From Desulfobacterales bacterium (GTDB taxonomy: Bacteria > Desulfobacterota > Desulfobacteria > Desulfobacterales > JAFDCJ01): a stretch of DNA of 15,157 nucleotides. Where the stretch lies: contig CP070771.1 of NCBI GenBank assembly GCA_020345785.1, forward strand, positions 6,278,887 to 6,294,043, read 5' to 3'. The position numbers were made by a program, and so were the translations under genes. Below, one piece after another: positions 6,371 through 12,782 of this stretch; the stretch's first letter is position 1; every line of letters starts with the position of its first letter. Below the pieces are notes generated by a model. It was not told where the DNA came from and ran no database searches. It saw only the letters and a list, made by a program, of their open reading frames with translations.

Positions 6371-7282
6371 ATGCTCGGCATTATAATAGGCCTGATTATC
6401 ATTATTCTGGTTATTTACTTCCTCCCAACTCCTAAAGTTTCATTTCAAAAAATCTATGCAACCGTGCCGGCAGATACCTCCCAATCACTGCAGGCATTTC
6501 GGAGTAACCACCCGCTAAATCACCTGATCGTTGAGGGCATACCTTGGAATTACATTAGGTTAGGACAAGGTCCGGAAACAATTTTGCTCCTTCACGGCAT
6601 GGCCGGCAGTTATGATATCTGGTGGCAACAAATCAAAGCTTTGCAGGATCGGTTCCGCATTATCGCCCCGACCTACCCACCGGTGCAAAGTCTGGCGAAA
6701 TTAAAAATGGGCGTAATGACGATATTGGAAAAAGAGCAGGTGGACCGATTCAATGTGGTCGGCAGTTCCCTGGGCGGTTATCTGGCCCAGTATCTGGTCG
6801 ATAAACAGCCCGATCGAATTAAAAAAGCGGTTTTTGCAAATACATTTCCCCCGAATAATATCATTATTAAAAAATTCGGAAGACTGGAAAGATTGCGGCC
6901 TTTGTTTCCGTCATGGGCGCTAATGCTATACTTTAGAAAAGCCACTGTCGACAAAATTTACCCGGCCTCCGGGAACTCGGAACTTTTACGCGCCTACTTG
7001 CTTGAGCAGTTCTATGGTAGGATGAGCAAAGCGCAGGTTGTCGCCCGATATCGTTGTGTCATCGACTCGTTTGAGCCGCCTGGCATTCAATCATCAGGCA
7101 TACCAATTCTGATTATTGAGGCTGACAACGATCCGCTGTTGGAAGAGCCTCTGCGGGAGATGTTGAAGAGGACCTACCCGTCGGCCGAGATCAAAACCCT
7201 GCCCGGCTCGGGGCATTTCCCGTACCTTAACCGGGCCGACGAATACTCAAAAATTCTTAAAGAATTTTTCAATGGTTCTTAA
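6371..7282 (+). CDS. Membrane-anchored alpha/beta hydrolase, maspardin-like
   Basis: The 303-aa product has one N-terminal membrane helix (2-19) followed by an alpha/beta hydrolase fold. Seen: oxyanion-region LLLHGMAGS (72-80), nucleophile elbow VGSSLGG with Ser133 (130-136), a likely acid Asp252 or Asp254 in IIEADNDPLL (248-257), and catalytic His282 in GSGHFPYL (279-286). The triad is therefore complete. The segments YPPVQSL, ANTFPP and GHFPYLNRADE resemble, from memory, eukaryotic maspardin (SPG21/ACP33); this is a recalled likeness, not a search result. The substrate is unknown, with an ester or amide hydrolase as the default. AAGGA lies 12 nt upstream of the ATG, a slightly long spacing. 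The stop codon overlaps the start of the metallophosphoesterase gene by 11 bp, so the two are probably co-translated and act at the membrane. Confidence 0.85.
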   Translation: MLGIIIGLIIIILVIYFLPTPKVSFQKIYATVPADTSQSLQAFRSNHPLNHLIVEGIPWNYIRLGQGPETILLLHGMAGSYDIWWQQIKALQDRFRIIAPTYPPVQSLAKLKMGVMTILEKEQVDRFNVVGSSLGGYLAQYLVDKQPDRIKKAVFANTFPPNNIIIKKFGRLERLRPLFPSWALMLYFRKATVDKIYPASGNSELLRAYLLEQFYGRMSKAQVVARYRCVIDSFEPPGIQSSGIPILIIEADNDPLLEEPLREMLKRTYPSAEIKTLPGSGHFPYLNRADEYSKILKEFFNGS

Positions 7283-8447
7283 AGTCGTGCTATTTCTAAC
7301 TGGAATTCTTGCTCTTACCGTCGGAGCTCACTTGCTTTTTTTCAAAGCGGTGACACGCCTTTTTATCATTAACAGTACCGGCCTCAAAATCTCATTATTG
7401 GTCGTCCTGTTTCTGCTGTCGCTCAGCTTTATGGCATCCTTTTTCCTGCTGCGCTGGCAGGCAAATTTGCTGACCGTCTGCTTTTATAAGTTCAGCGCCG
7501 TCTGGACCGGTTTGTTTATTAACCTTCTGTTGGCGGCGCTGCTTAGCTGGCTGATCATCGTCATTGTCGGGCTGGCCGGAACCTATCCCAATACCCGACT
7601 CATTGCTGCCGGTTGTTTGATGCTGGCTGTTTTATTTTCAGCTTACGGCATGTGGAATGCTTTTCACCCCAGGATAAAAAAGCTGCATATCGAACTTGAT
7701 AATCTTCCGGACCAATGGAAAGGCAAGACCGTCGTGCAGCTATCCGACGTTCATCTGGGCCATTTTTACGGACCGAGATTTCTCAAAGACCTCGTCCGGC
7801 GCGTCAACTCGCTCAATCCGGAGCTTATTCTCATTACGGGGGATTTATTTGACGGCATGGCCTCGGATATCTCCCGCTTTGCCGACGGGCTGAGTCAGTT
7901 TAAAGCCGAAAAGGGCGTCCACTTTATTACCGGCAACCATGAGACGTATATCGGTGTTAACCGGGCGTTAAATGTCCTGGGACAAACCCGGATAAACATT
8001 TTGCAAAATGAAGTGATCGACATCGATGGGCTGCAAATCATCGGCATCAGCTATCCGGGAATAAAAGAAGTCGGTCAGATTCAAGGACGAGAAAAATTAT
8101 CGCAAGATTCCTCAGACAGCAAACCCCGTATATTGCTTTTTCACACGCCCACAAACATTGATCACGGAAGGGGCGATGGGATGGATCGCCACTTTTCCAC
8201 CTACTGGCTTCCCGATACCTCATTTCTCCCGGCCCAAAAACTGGGAGTTGACTTGCAGCTTTCCGGCCACACTCATGCCGGCCAGATTTTTCCCTTCGGC
8301 CATCTGACCAGGCTCCTTTACAAAAACTATGATTACGGACTTCGTGGTCGCGGCAATTTCTCGATCTACACCACCAGCGGGGTCGGTACCTGGGGTCCCC
8401 CCATACGGACGGGGAATTCACCCGAGATTTTAGCAATAATCTTTTAA
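7272..8447 (+). CDS. Membrane-anchored metallophosphoesterase (YkuE/YaeI-like)
   Basis: The 391-aa product has about four N-terminal membrane helices (roughly 5-30, 38-60, 72-100, 106-126) followed by a calcineurin-like phosphoesterase domain. All metal-binding blocks are present: SDVHLGH (158-164), GDLFD (190-194), GNHE (221-224), LLFHTP with His291, and SGHTHAGQ (331-338). The domain order matches the YkuE/YaeI group, some members of which hydrolyse lipid-linked pyrophosphates, such as UDP-diacylglucosamine in the LpxG branch. A lipid-linked substrate is plausible from the membrane domain but is an inference. The start ATG lies inside the 3' end of the hydrolase gene (11-bp overlap), which suggests translational coupling. 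Confidence 0.92.
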   Translation: MVLKVVLFLTGILALTVGAHLLFFKAVTRLFIINSTGLKISLLVVLFLLSLSFMASFFLLRWQANLLTVCFYKFSAVWTGLFINLLLAALLSWLIIVIVGLAGTYPNTRLIAAGCLMLAVLFSAYGMWNAFHPRIKKLHIELDNLPDQWKGKTVVQLSDVHLGHFYGPRFLKDLVRRVNSLNPELILITGDLFDGMASDISRFADGLSQFKAEKGVHFITGNHETYIGVNRALNVLGQTRINILQNEVIDIDGLQIIGISYPGIKEVGQIQGREKLSQDSSDSKPRILLFHTPTNIDHGRGDGMDRHFSTYWLPDTSFLPAQKLGVDLQLSGHTHAGQIFPFGHLTRLLYKNYDYGLRGRGNFSIYTTSGVGTWGPPIRTGNSPEILAIIF

Positions 8448-8539
8448 ACTTACGAGTAGCCTGTCAACCGAAGGCTGAAGATTCTGATTCGAAGCTGTTT
8501 GAAATCATTGAAATAGGATTTACATTTTCTTTGAATTTA

Positions 8540-8553
8540 TTGACCTAAATCAA
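8540..8553. promoter_or_regulatory. FNR/CRP-family-like binding site
   Basis: TTGACCTAAATCAA matches the FNR consensus TTGAT-N4-ATCAA at 9 of 10 defined bases, and the dyad ATTGA...TCAAT (8539-8543 and 8550-8554) is perfect. The centre is at 8546.5. A class II arrangement would place transcription start near 8587, with a -10 near ATTAAT (8574-8579, 4/6). This would drive the structured leader and the cupin gene in response to anaerobiosis or a related signal. A single site in a 15-kb window could also be chance. Confidence 0.4.
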
Positions 8554-8594
8554 TGCATAAAATCGAAGGTTGGATTAATTACCTGACGTGTATT

Positions 8595-8858
8595 TGAGCG
8601 ATTCATTATTCACAAGCATCTTGTGTTGCTCAGCCCGATGCAGTGAGGGTTGCTGCGCCGGCAGACACAACGAGATCATAAAAGATAAGCCTAAATTGTT
8701 TATTCTATCTCCATTCATATGCCAGCGGCATGGTGTAAGTTTGGACAACTAAAAAATGCTCCCGCTGTAACGGTAAAACCTTTTCAATTCTCACCGGTAT
8801 AGCCGGTGGCTTATGAATGGAGTTACCGCAATTGGCTTGAGGCGATGATTGTTGCTCA
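8595..8858 (+). ncRNA. Structured leader RNA of the cupin gene (riboswitch-like, class unknown)
   Basis: Several stems are visible. TGAGC (8595-8599) pairs with GCTCA (8628-8632) around the hairpin CACAAG-CAT-CTTGTG (8611-8625). A perfect 11-bp stem, 8709-8719 with 8812-8822, closes a multibranch domain containing TGCC-AGC-GGCA (8720-8730), AGTT-TGGAC-AACT (8738-8750), CCG-CTGTAA-CGG (8762-8773) and CACCGG-TATAG-CCGGTG (8792-8808). A further hairpin, TTGAG...CTCAA, lies at about 8837-8859. The layout (closing stem plus radiating hairpins 90 nt before a start codon) resembles a riboswitch, but it fits no class I know. TCTCC at 8708-8712 is complementary to GGAGA in the cupin ribosome binding site (8913-8917), which offers a possible switching mechanism. 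Confidence 0.5.
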
Positions 8859-8924
8859 AAAATTCAGGCACTAGAACAGGTACTAGAAAAGGAAATGCCA
8901 ACAAATTTGAAAGGAGACAATGAA

Positions 8925-9242
8925 ATGAAAAAACTCAATTTATATGAAGAAAATGATTTCTCGGAAAAGGCCTTTAAAAAATTGCTGGTGCACGACTCAC
9001 CGTATTTTAAGATCATCAATTTTAACTTCAAAGCCGGGCAGGAACTGCCCGTGCATAGTCACGACATCGAGGGTCAGCTGAGTTTGGTGATCATTGAGGG
9101 GGAGGGCGAGTTCTTGGGAAAAGACGACGCTGTAATGCCGGCGAAAACAGGTGATGTGGTCATCAGTGATATTGCCGAACCACATGGACTGCGGGCCAAG
9201 ACCGACCTCAGACTTTTGGTCACAATAGCGCCTCCGATATGA
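8925..9242 (+). CDS. Small single-domain cupin protein
   Basis: The 105-aa product is a single cupin beta-barrel. Motif 1 is visible as G38...LPVHSHDIEGQ with His44, His46 and Glu49 or Gln51, and motif 2 as GDVVI...EPHGL with His87. The metal-binding His set is thus present, pointing to a small metal-binding cupin acting as enzyme, sensor or binding protein; the ligand cannot be told. The start at 8925 is chosen because AAGGAG (8911-8916) lies 8 nt upstream. The in-frame ATG at 8895 would add 10 residues but lacks a spaced ribosome binding site. The gene stands alone behind the structured leader and FNR-like site. Heptad repeats begin 9 bp after its stop codon. Confidence 0.88.
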   Translation: MKKLNLYEENDFSEKAFKKLLVHDSPYFKIINFNFKAGQELPVHSHDIEGQLSLVIIEGEGEFLGKDDAVMPAKTGDVVISDIAEPHGLRAKTDLRLLVTIAPPI

Positions 9243-9251
9243 TTGGATGAA

Positions 9252-9286
9252 GTCCAATGTCCGTTGTCATTTGTCCGTGGTCTAAT
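9252..9286. repeat. GTCCGTT-type heptad repeat, 5 x 7 bp
   Basis: Five exact 7-bp steps, GTCCAAT, GTCCGTT, GTCATTT, GTCCGTG and GTCTAAT, start 10 bp after the cupin stop codon. The sequence differs from the other heptad arrays in the window, but the period is the same. Confidence 0.65.
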
Positions 9287-9295
9287 ACACTGTTT

Positions 9296-9438
9296 AACTT
9301 GCATTTAAACCCTTAGATTTTGGCCGCGGACAAGGCGTGATTCGATTTAAAAGCGGAGCGTACACGCTAGTACGTGAGCATTTTGAATCGGATCACAACG
9401 CAGGACGCGGTCAAAAGATGATGGTTTAAATGCAAGTT
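9296..9438. repeat. Long nested-hairpin dispersed element, copy 2
   Basis: The outer stem 9296-9311 with 9423-9438 is 16 perfect pairs. The middle stem is 9318-9330 with 9404-9416 (10 Watson-Crick plus one G.T in the outer 11). The inner stem is 9337-9347 with 9386-9396 (11 pairs, one G.T). The 34-nt core 9350-9383 is identical to that of copy 1 (1504-1537), and CAAGGC (9331-9336) and AACGCAG (9397-9403) are conserved at the same places. All three stems differ in sequence from copy 1 but still pair. The element lies between the convergent cupin and mltD genes and its last base is the first base of the mltD stop codon complement, so it could act as a two-way terminator or 3'-end protector. Confidence 0.9.
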
Positions 9439-11684
9439 TAGACGTTTTTTTCTACTATTGGGATAAGTAGCTTCTGAGAAGGAATCAAGGCACCAAAATC
9501 AACATCGGCATTATAGCGTTTTAACAGCCACAGCGGCACCTCAAACTCCTGACGTGAAAGGGTCCAGATATTGTCTCCCCTTTTGATGGAATAGGTAAGG
9601 ACCTTCTCAACACGATAGGTGGCAAAGAAGTCTTCAGCCAACTCCTGATGAAATTCGAAGCGTTTTTCTTCAAATTCCTCCTTGGTGACCCGATCCAGGG
9701 GGATCTTTATTTGCTGGCTCAGATGCAGCGGCCGACCGTAACTGAATCCGTTAAGCCGTCTGATTACCTGGACCGGCACCTGCAGCCACTCAGCATAGTG
9801 TCCCAGCGTCTCTTCCGCCTCCACTTGAATGACGCCGATTATCTTCCCTTCCGATTGCAAAACCCTTTCCACCGCGAAATGGCCCTGCATGATTTCCGGA
9901 TTCAATGGCTGCTTATCAGCATCCGGATTTGCCTCCATGGCATCGCCGTCGATGTCGGCAAGCGCAGCTGTAAATTCAGGATCACCCTGCGCCTGTTCTT
10001 CTTCAGGCTCTTGAATTTGGGCCGGAGGCAAATTATTTTGAACCGGAAATTTCGAAACGGCTCCCTGGGTGAACAAAAACGCCGCCGTCTGATTTGCCTG
10101 CGGCGGATTTTTGATTGGTCCGCGTTCAGTGGCCGCTGCCGGAATATTTTCTTCTGAGGCCTGCGTATCGCTCATGGCGAGCATTCCGGTTATTTGATCA
10201 TCAGCGGGATGCTCCAGAATTTGATCCGTATGATCCTCGGATTGTTTAGCGGGGGAAGTCGGTTGCGGATTCGACGTTTGAAGCAATGCTTCGGGAGCTT
10301 CTTGGCTCCTCTTCTCAAGTCGCGCCACCACGATGGGCTTTTCATCCGGCAACGGAATTCTTAAGGTCTGGTTGACGTAAATCGTGGCCCGCCGATCCAG
10401 GTTGTTGACGGCAATTAAATCGCCGAGTTCGACCCCGTGTATTTTTGCAATTTTTCCGGCCGTATCTCCCCTGCGAACCGTGTAAATTTGACTGCGCTTC
10501 TGATTTTGCCGGTAGATATCCGGCGGCAACTGAGCAATTAACTGCTCCCAATCCCTGTCGTCTCCATCCGGCAGCCGCAGCCGATAACCGCCGGGCACAT
10601 ATTTTTGCCCGCTGAATACCGGACTTCGCAGGGCCGGATTCAATTCGCGCAGTTCGGCGAGATCAATAGTTAAATGTTGCGCAAGTTGAGGCAATGCCAC
10701 ATAGCCGGCCAGCACGATTTCACGGCTTCTGGAGGGCGGATCCAGCTTCAGGTCGCCAAAATATTGACGATAATTTTTGGCAGCCTCACGGGCGGCTATA
10801 AACTCGGAATAAAAATTGCGGGAGGCAAATTTAAAAATCCGGCTGCGATATTCCTTAAAAATCCGTTCGTAGCTGCCCTTTCTGCGCACAGCCCGCAGCA
10901 TCCCGCTCGTGCCGTGGTTATAGGCAGTGATGGCCAAGGGCCATGATTGTAATTTCTGATAATTAGCGTGCAGCAATTTGGCGGCAGCGCGGGATGAAAG
11001 TATCGGATCTCTCCGTTCATCAATGGTGTAGCCGATTTCCATGAAACGCCTGCCGGTGGAGCGGGTGAACTGCCACATCCCGGCGGCGCCAAATTTACTG
11101 TAAGCCTTCGGGTTAAAAGAAGACTCCACATGCGGCAGATACGCCAGATCTTCCGGCAGACCGGCATCGCGGAAAATCTGTTTGATGGCTTCAATATAAG
11201 CGCCCGAACGAACAAGACCCGCTTGGAAACGATCTTTTTGCCCCACCTGACAGCGAATATTATACATGGCCGAACGAAAATCCGCCGCCTTGGCATCCGA
11301 ACCAAAAAGGTCCGCCACCTTTTGCTCCTCAGGTCCCGATGGTGGTTCACCCCGCATGAGTTTTGCCAGGATCGCTTTGAATTTCTTTTTGGCATTTTTG
11401 ATCCGCCGCTGGTTTATCTTGCGGCCGCCGGCGCGGTCGGGGTCTTCAAGTTCAATGCTGCCGTAAATGATATCCAGCCGGCGGTTGTCATGGAGAACAC
11501 CGTAATCGGAAGTATATTGTGTGTATATTTGGGTCCAGAAAGAGACGTTGGGTTGAATGCCAGGATAGACCGGAAAGAGGCCGGATTCAGCCCCGACATC
11601 CGCACTGTAGGATGGGCCTGCAACAGCAACCGCCAGGCCGACAACAACGAGAATTCGTTTCCACTTCAAACGGGTAAAGAGCAA
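9438..11684 (-). CDS. mltD: MltD-type membrane-bound lytic murein transglycosylase with LysM repeats
   Basis: This secreted enzyme cleaves peptidoglycan glycan strands non-hydrolytically, leaving 1,6-anhydro ends. In the 748-aa product: signal peptide 1-28 (KWKR, hydrophobic 11-22, cleavage near SYSA|D); SLT domain about 160-310 with catalytic Glu187 in LPHVESSFNPKAYSKFGAAGMWQFT and the AYNHG motif (254-258); an MltD-like segment to about 370; a first LysM at 400-444 (YTVRRGDTAGKIAKIHGV); a divergent LysM at about 614-663; and a third at 697-743. An acidic, Pro/Gln-rich linker of about 150 residues (455-605) separates the first LysM from the other two, which makes the protein much longer than E. 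coli MltD (about 450 aa). The start is TTG, supported by GAGGTGAT (complement of 11688-11695) with 7-nt spacing; a nearby ATG at 11687-11689 is out of frame. A sigma-54-like promoter lies upstream. Confidence 0.93.
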   Translation of the reverse strand: MLFTRLKWKRILVVVGLAVAVAGPSYSADVGAESGLFPVYPGIQPNVSFWTQIYTQYTSDYGVLHDNRRLDIIYGSIELEDPDRAGGRKINQRRIKNAKKKFKAILAKLMRGEPPSGPEEQKVADLFGSDAKAADFRSAMYNIRCQVGQKDRFQAGLVRSGAYIEAIKQIFRDAGLPEDLAYLPHVESSFNPKAYSKFGAAGMWQFTRSTGRRFMEIGYTIDERRDPILSSRAAAKLLHANYQKLQSWPLAITAYNHGTSGMLRAVRRKGSYERIFKEYRSRIFKFASRNFYSEFIAAREAAKNYRQYFGDLKLDPPSRSREIVLAGYVALPQLAQHLTIDLAELRELNPALRSPVFSGQKYVPGGYRLRLPDGDDRDWEQLIAQLPPDIYRQNQKRSQIYTVRRGDTAGKIAKIHGVELGDLIAVNNLDRRATIYVNQTLRIPLPDEKPIVVARLEKRSQEAPEALLQTSNPQPTSPAKQSEDHTDQILEHPADDQITGMLAMSDTQASEENIPAAATERGPIKNPPQANQTAAFLFTQGAVSKFPVQNNLPPAQIQEPEEEQAQGDPEFTAALADIDGDAMEANPDADKQPLNPEIMQGHFAVERVLQSEGKIIGVIQVEAEETLGHYAEWLQVPVQVIRRLNGFSYGRPLHLSQQIKIPLDRVTKEEFEEKRFEFHQELAEDFFATYRVEKVLTYSIKRGDNIWTLSRQEFEVPLWLLKRYNADVDFGALIPSQKLLIPIVEKNV

Positions 11685-11687
11685 AAC

Positions 11688-11695
11688 ATCACCTC
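11688..11695 (-). promoter_or_regulatory. Ribosome binding site that fixes the TTG start of mltD
   Basis: GAGGTGAT on the minus strand, with its GAGG ending 7 nt before the TTG at 11684, decides the start. The overlapping ATG (complement of 11687-11689) lies within the ribosome binding site and reads out of frame. Confidence 0.7.
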
Positions 11696-11755
11696 TGAAA
11701 AATCAGATTTAGCGGTAGCTGTCGAACCAAATCAGCGTTAAACGGATAAAAAAGC

Positions 11756-11771
11756 TGCAAAATCCACGCCA
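11756..11771 (-). promoter_or_regulatory. Candidate sigma-54 promoter of mltD
   Basis: On the minus strand TGGCGTGGATTTTGCA fits TGGCAC-N5-TTGCA, with the invariant GG and GC separated by exactly 10 bp. Transcription would start near 11745, about 60 nt before the TTG start of mltD. No enhancer-binding site was identified. Confidence 0.5.
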
Positions 11772-12030
11772 GAGCATAGGATTGTTGTTTTATATTAGTT
11801 TTTTCAGACAGTTAAATCGTTTTTCTCAAGATCCCCCCTTTTCATGCATACAAAATATTGTCACCCTGTTGCCGCAAAATGTCTTGTGATCCGCTTCGAG
11901 CATCGAGTCTTCCGGCATCCAGCAATCAAGTATCCTCTATTCAATTGAATCATCAGGCCCCAGTCAGAGGACCATAACGGGGCTGGGAGTCTCTGGCAAG
12001 TTCATATTGAACCGTTTACTCGTTACAAAT

Positions 12031-12216
12031 TTATTGTTGACATGAAATATGACCCTGTGGCATTTTAATTTTAAAGTAGCCTGCAGGCCGCTTGGCTGTC
12101 ATTCGGCCTGCATAATAAAATTCAAAGTCTTCCGCAAGAATCAGTTTCTGACCTGTCCTAAAATTACCGTGAGCTGCGTCTGCTGTGAACGTTAGCAAGC
12201 GATAAATCCGTAACAC
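12031..12216 (-). CDS. Possible small protein of unknown function (61 aa)
   Basis: A GTG start preceded by AGGG (complement of 12223-12226, 6-nt spacing), with an in-frame TGA two codons upstream of the GTG, gives a 61-residue product. Its sequence looks protein-like: a stretch TGQKLILAEDFEFYYAGRM followed by GYFKIKMPQGHI suggests alternating beta-strands rather than random translation. No family was recognised. The 9-bp inverted repeat 12082-12112 lies inside it, so the stretch could instead be a structured leader read on the plus strand. Support is moderate at best. Confidence 0.38.
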   Translation of the reverse strand: MLRIYRLLTFTADAAHGNFRTGQKLILAEDFEFYYAGRMTAKRPAGYFKIKMPQGHISCQQ

Positions 12217-12298
12217 GTTTCACCCTGCCAGCCTGTATGCCCAGCTCTGAGGGGTATTTTACTTCATCAACTCAAATAAAGTGAAGGGGGGGGATAAA

Positions 12299-12763
12299 AT
12301 GGCCATTCAGAAGATATTAGTTGCCTATAATTTTACCAGCTTGGATCAGAAGGCTTTGGACTTTGTCACCAGCGCCTTTGGCCACCTCGAGGGGATTGAA
12401 ATCACAATTTTTCATGCATATACACCCGTACCCGACATTGAAACGGGAGCAAGCCTGGTAACAGGGAAACTGAAAGGCAGCCTGAGCTATCTTTCCCAAC
12501 AGATTATGCAACGGGAAAACGATCTCAAGGCAATCACCGAGAAGCTTTACCAAAGCGGATTTCCTGAAAATCAAATTCTCACAGTTTTCCGACCTCGCAA
12601 GAAAGATATTGCCAGTGAAATTATCGGTCTCACCCGGGATACAAAATTCGATGTCATCGTGCTGAACCGCAAAGCAGCCCGGGTAACCCGTTTCTTCTCG
12701 GGAAGTGTTTCTCACAAGGTCGTCATGACGCTCAAAGACACGACGGTATGCATTGTTTCTTAA
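12299..12763 (+). CDS. Universal stress protein (UspA family) with altered ATP-binding loop
   Basis: The 154-aa single Usp domain begins MAIQKILVAYNFT and ends with the family's FFSGSVSHKVV...TTVCIVS (132-154). In ATP-binding members the loop reads G-2x-G-9x-G(S/T). Here the two early glycines are replaced (Asn123, Ala126) while GSVS (135-138) remains, and the usual early Asp after strand 1 is Asn11. ATP binding may therefore be weak or lost, as in the UspA as opposed to the UspFG-like branch. The start at 12299 is chosen because the G-run AAGGGGGGGG just upstream is the ribosome binding site; the in-frame GTG at 12281 lies in front of it. It is followed after 19 bp by the GAF gene, so the two probably form an operon. 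Confidence 0.9.
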   Translation: MAIQKILVAYNFTSLDQKALDFVTSAFGHLEGIEITIFHAYTPVPDIETGASLVTGKLKGSLSYLSQQIMQRENDLKAITEKLYQSGFPENQILTVFRPRKKDIASEIIGLTRDTKFDVIVLNRKAARVTRFFSGSVSHKVVMTLKDTTVCIVS

Positions 12764-12782
12764 CAGAAAGAGGAGGTCATCC

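Larger units (their letters stand above)
8448..8924. other. 477-bp gap before the cupin gene
   Basis: The first 90 bases show only a weak AGCCT...AGGCT hairpin after the phosphoesterase stop codon, with no T-run. The rest holds the FNR-like site and the structured leader. An ATG at 8895 is in frame with the cupin gene but has no properly spaced ribosome binding site. No other coding region was recognised. Confidence 0.65.
11685..12298. other. 614-bp region between mltD and the UspA-like gene
   Basis: It holds the mltD ribosome binding site and sigma-54-like promoter, a perfect 12-bp palindrome ATTCAATTGAAT (11939-11950), a weak GCCCC...GGGGC dyad (11957-11961 and 11979-11983), a 9-bp inverted repeat TGCAGGCCG/CGGCCTGCA (12082-12090 and 12104-12112), and a possible small minus-strand gene at 12031-12216. 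A lone TTGACA at 12037-12042 has no well-spaced -10. No clear promoter for the UspA-like gene was found. Confidence 0.6.

Noticed and set aside
8709..8822. Cobalamin riboswitch
   Set aside because: CTCCCGCTGTAACGG faintly recalls the B12 box, but the preceding GTG-AA-TCC element and the downstream AGCC-GGAGACC element are missing and the domain is too short.
8895..8924. Longer cupin start at the upstream ATG (8895)
   Set aside because: AAAAGGA abuts that ATG with almost no spacing, whereas AAGGAG is well placed for 8925, and the added residues do not belong to the cupin fold.
11687..11689. ATG start for mltD
   Set aside because: It is out of frame with the MltD protein and lies within the Shine-Dalgarno region; the in-frame TTG at 11684 is correctly spaced.
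10796..11741. Open frames of about 200 codons on both strands across mltD
   Set aside because: They overlap the conserved transglycosylase domain of mltD and show no domain of their own.
12037..12069. Promoter TTGACA...TTTAAT for the UspA-like gene
   Set aside because: The spacing is 21 bp, too long for a sigma-70 promoter, and it would lie 230 bp upstream of the gene.
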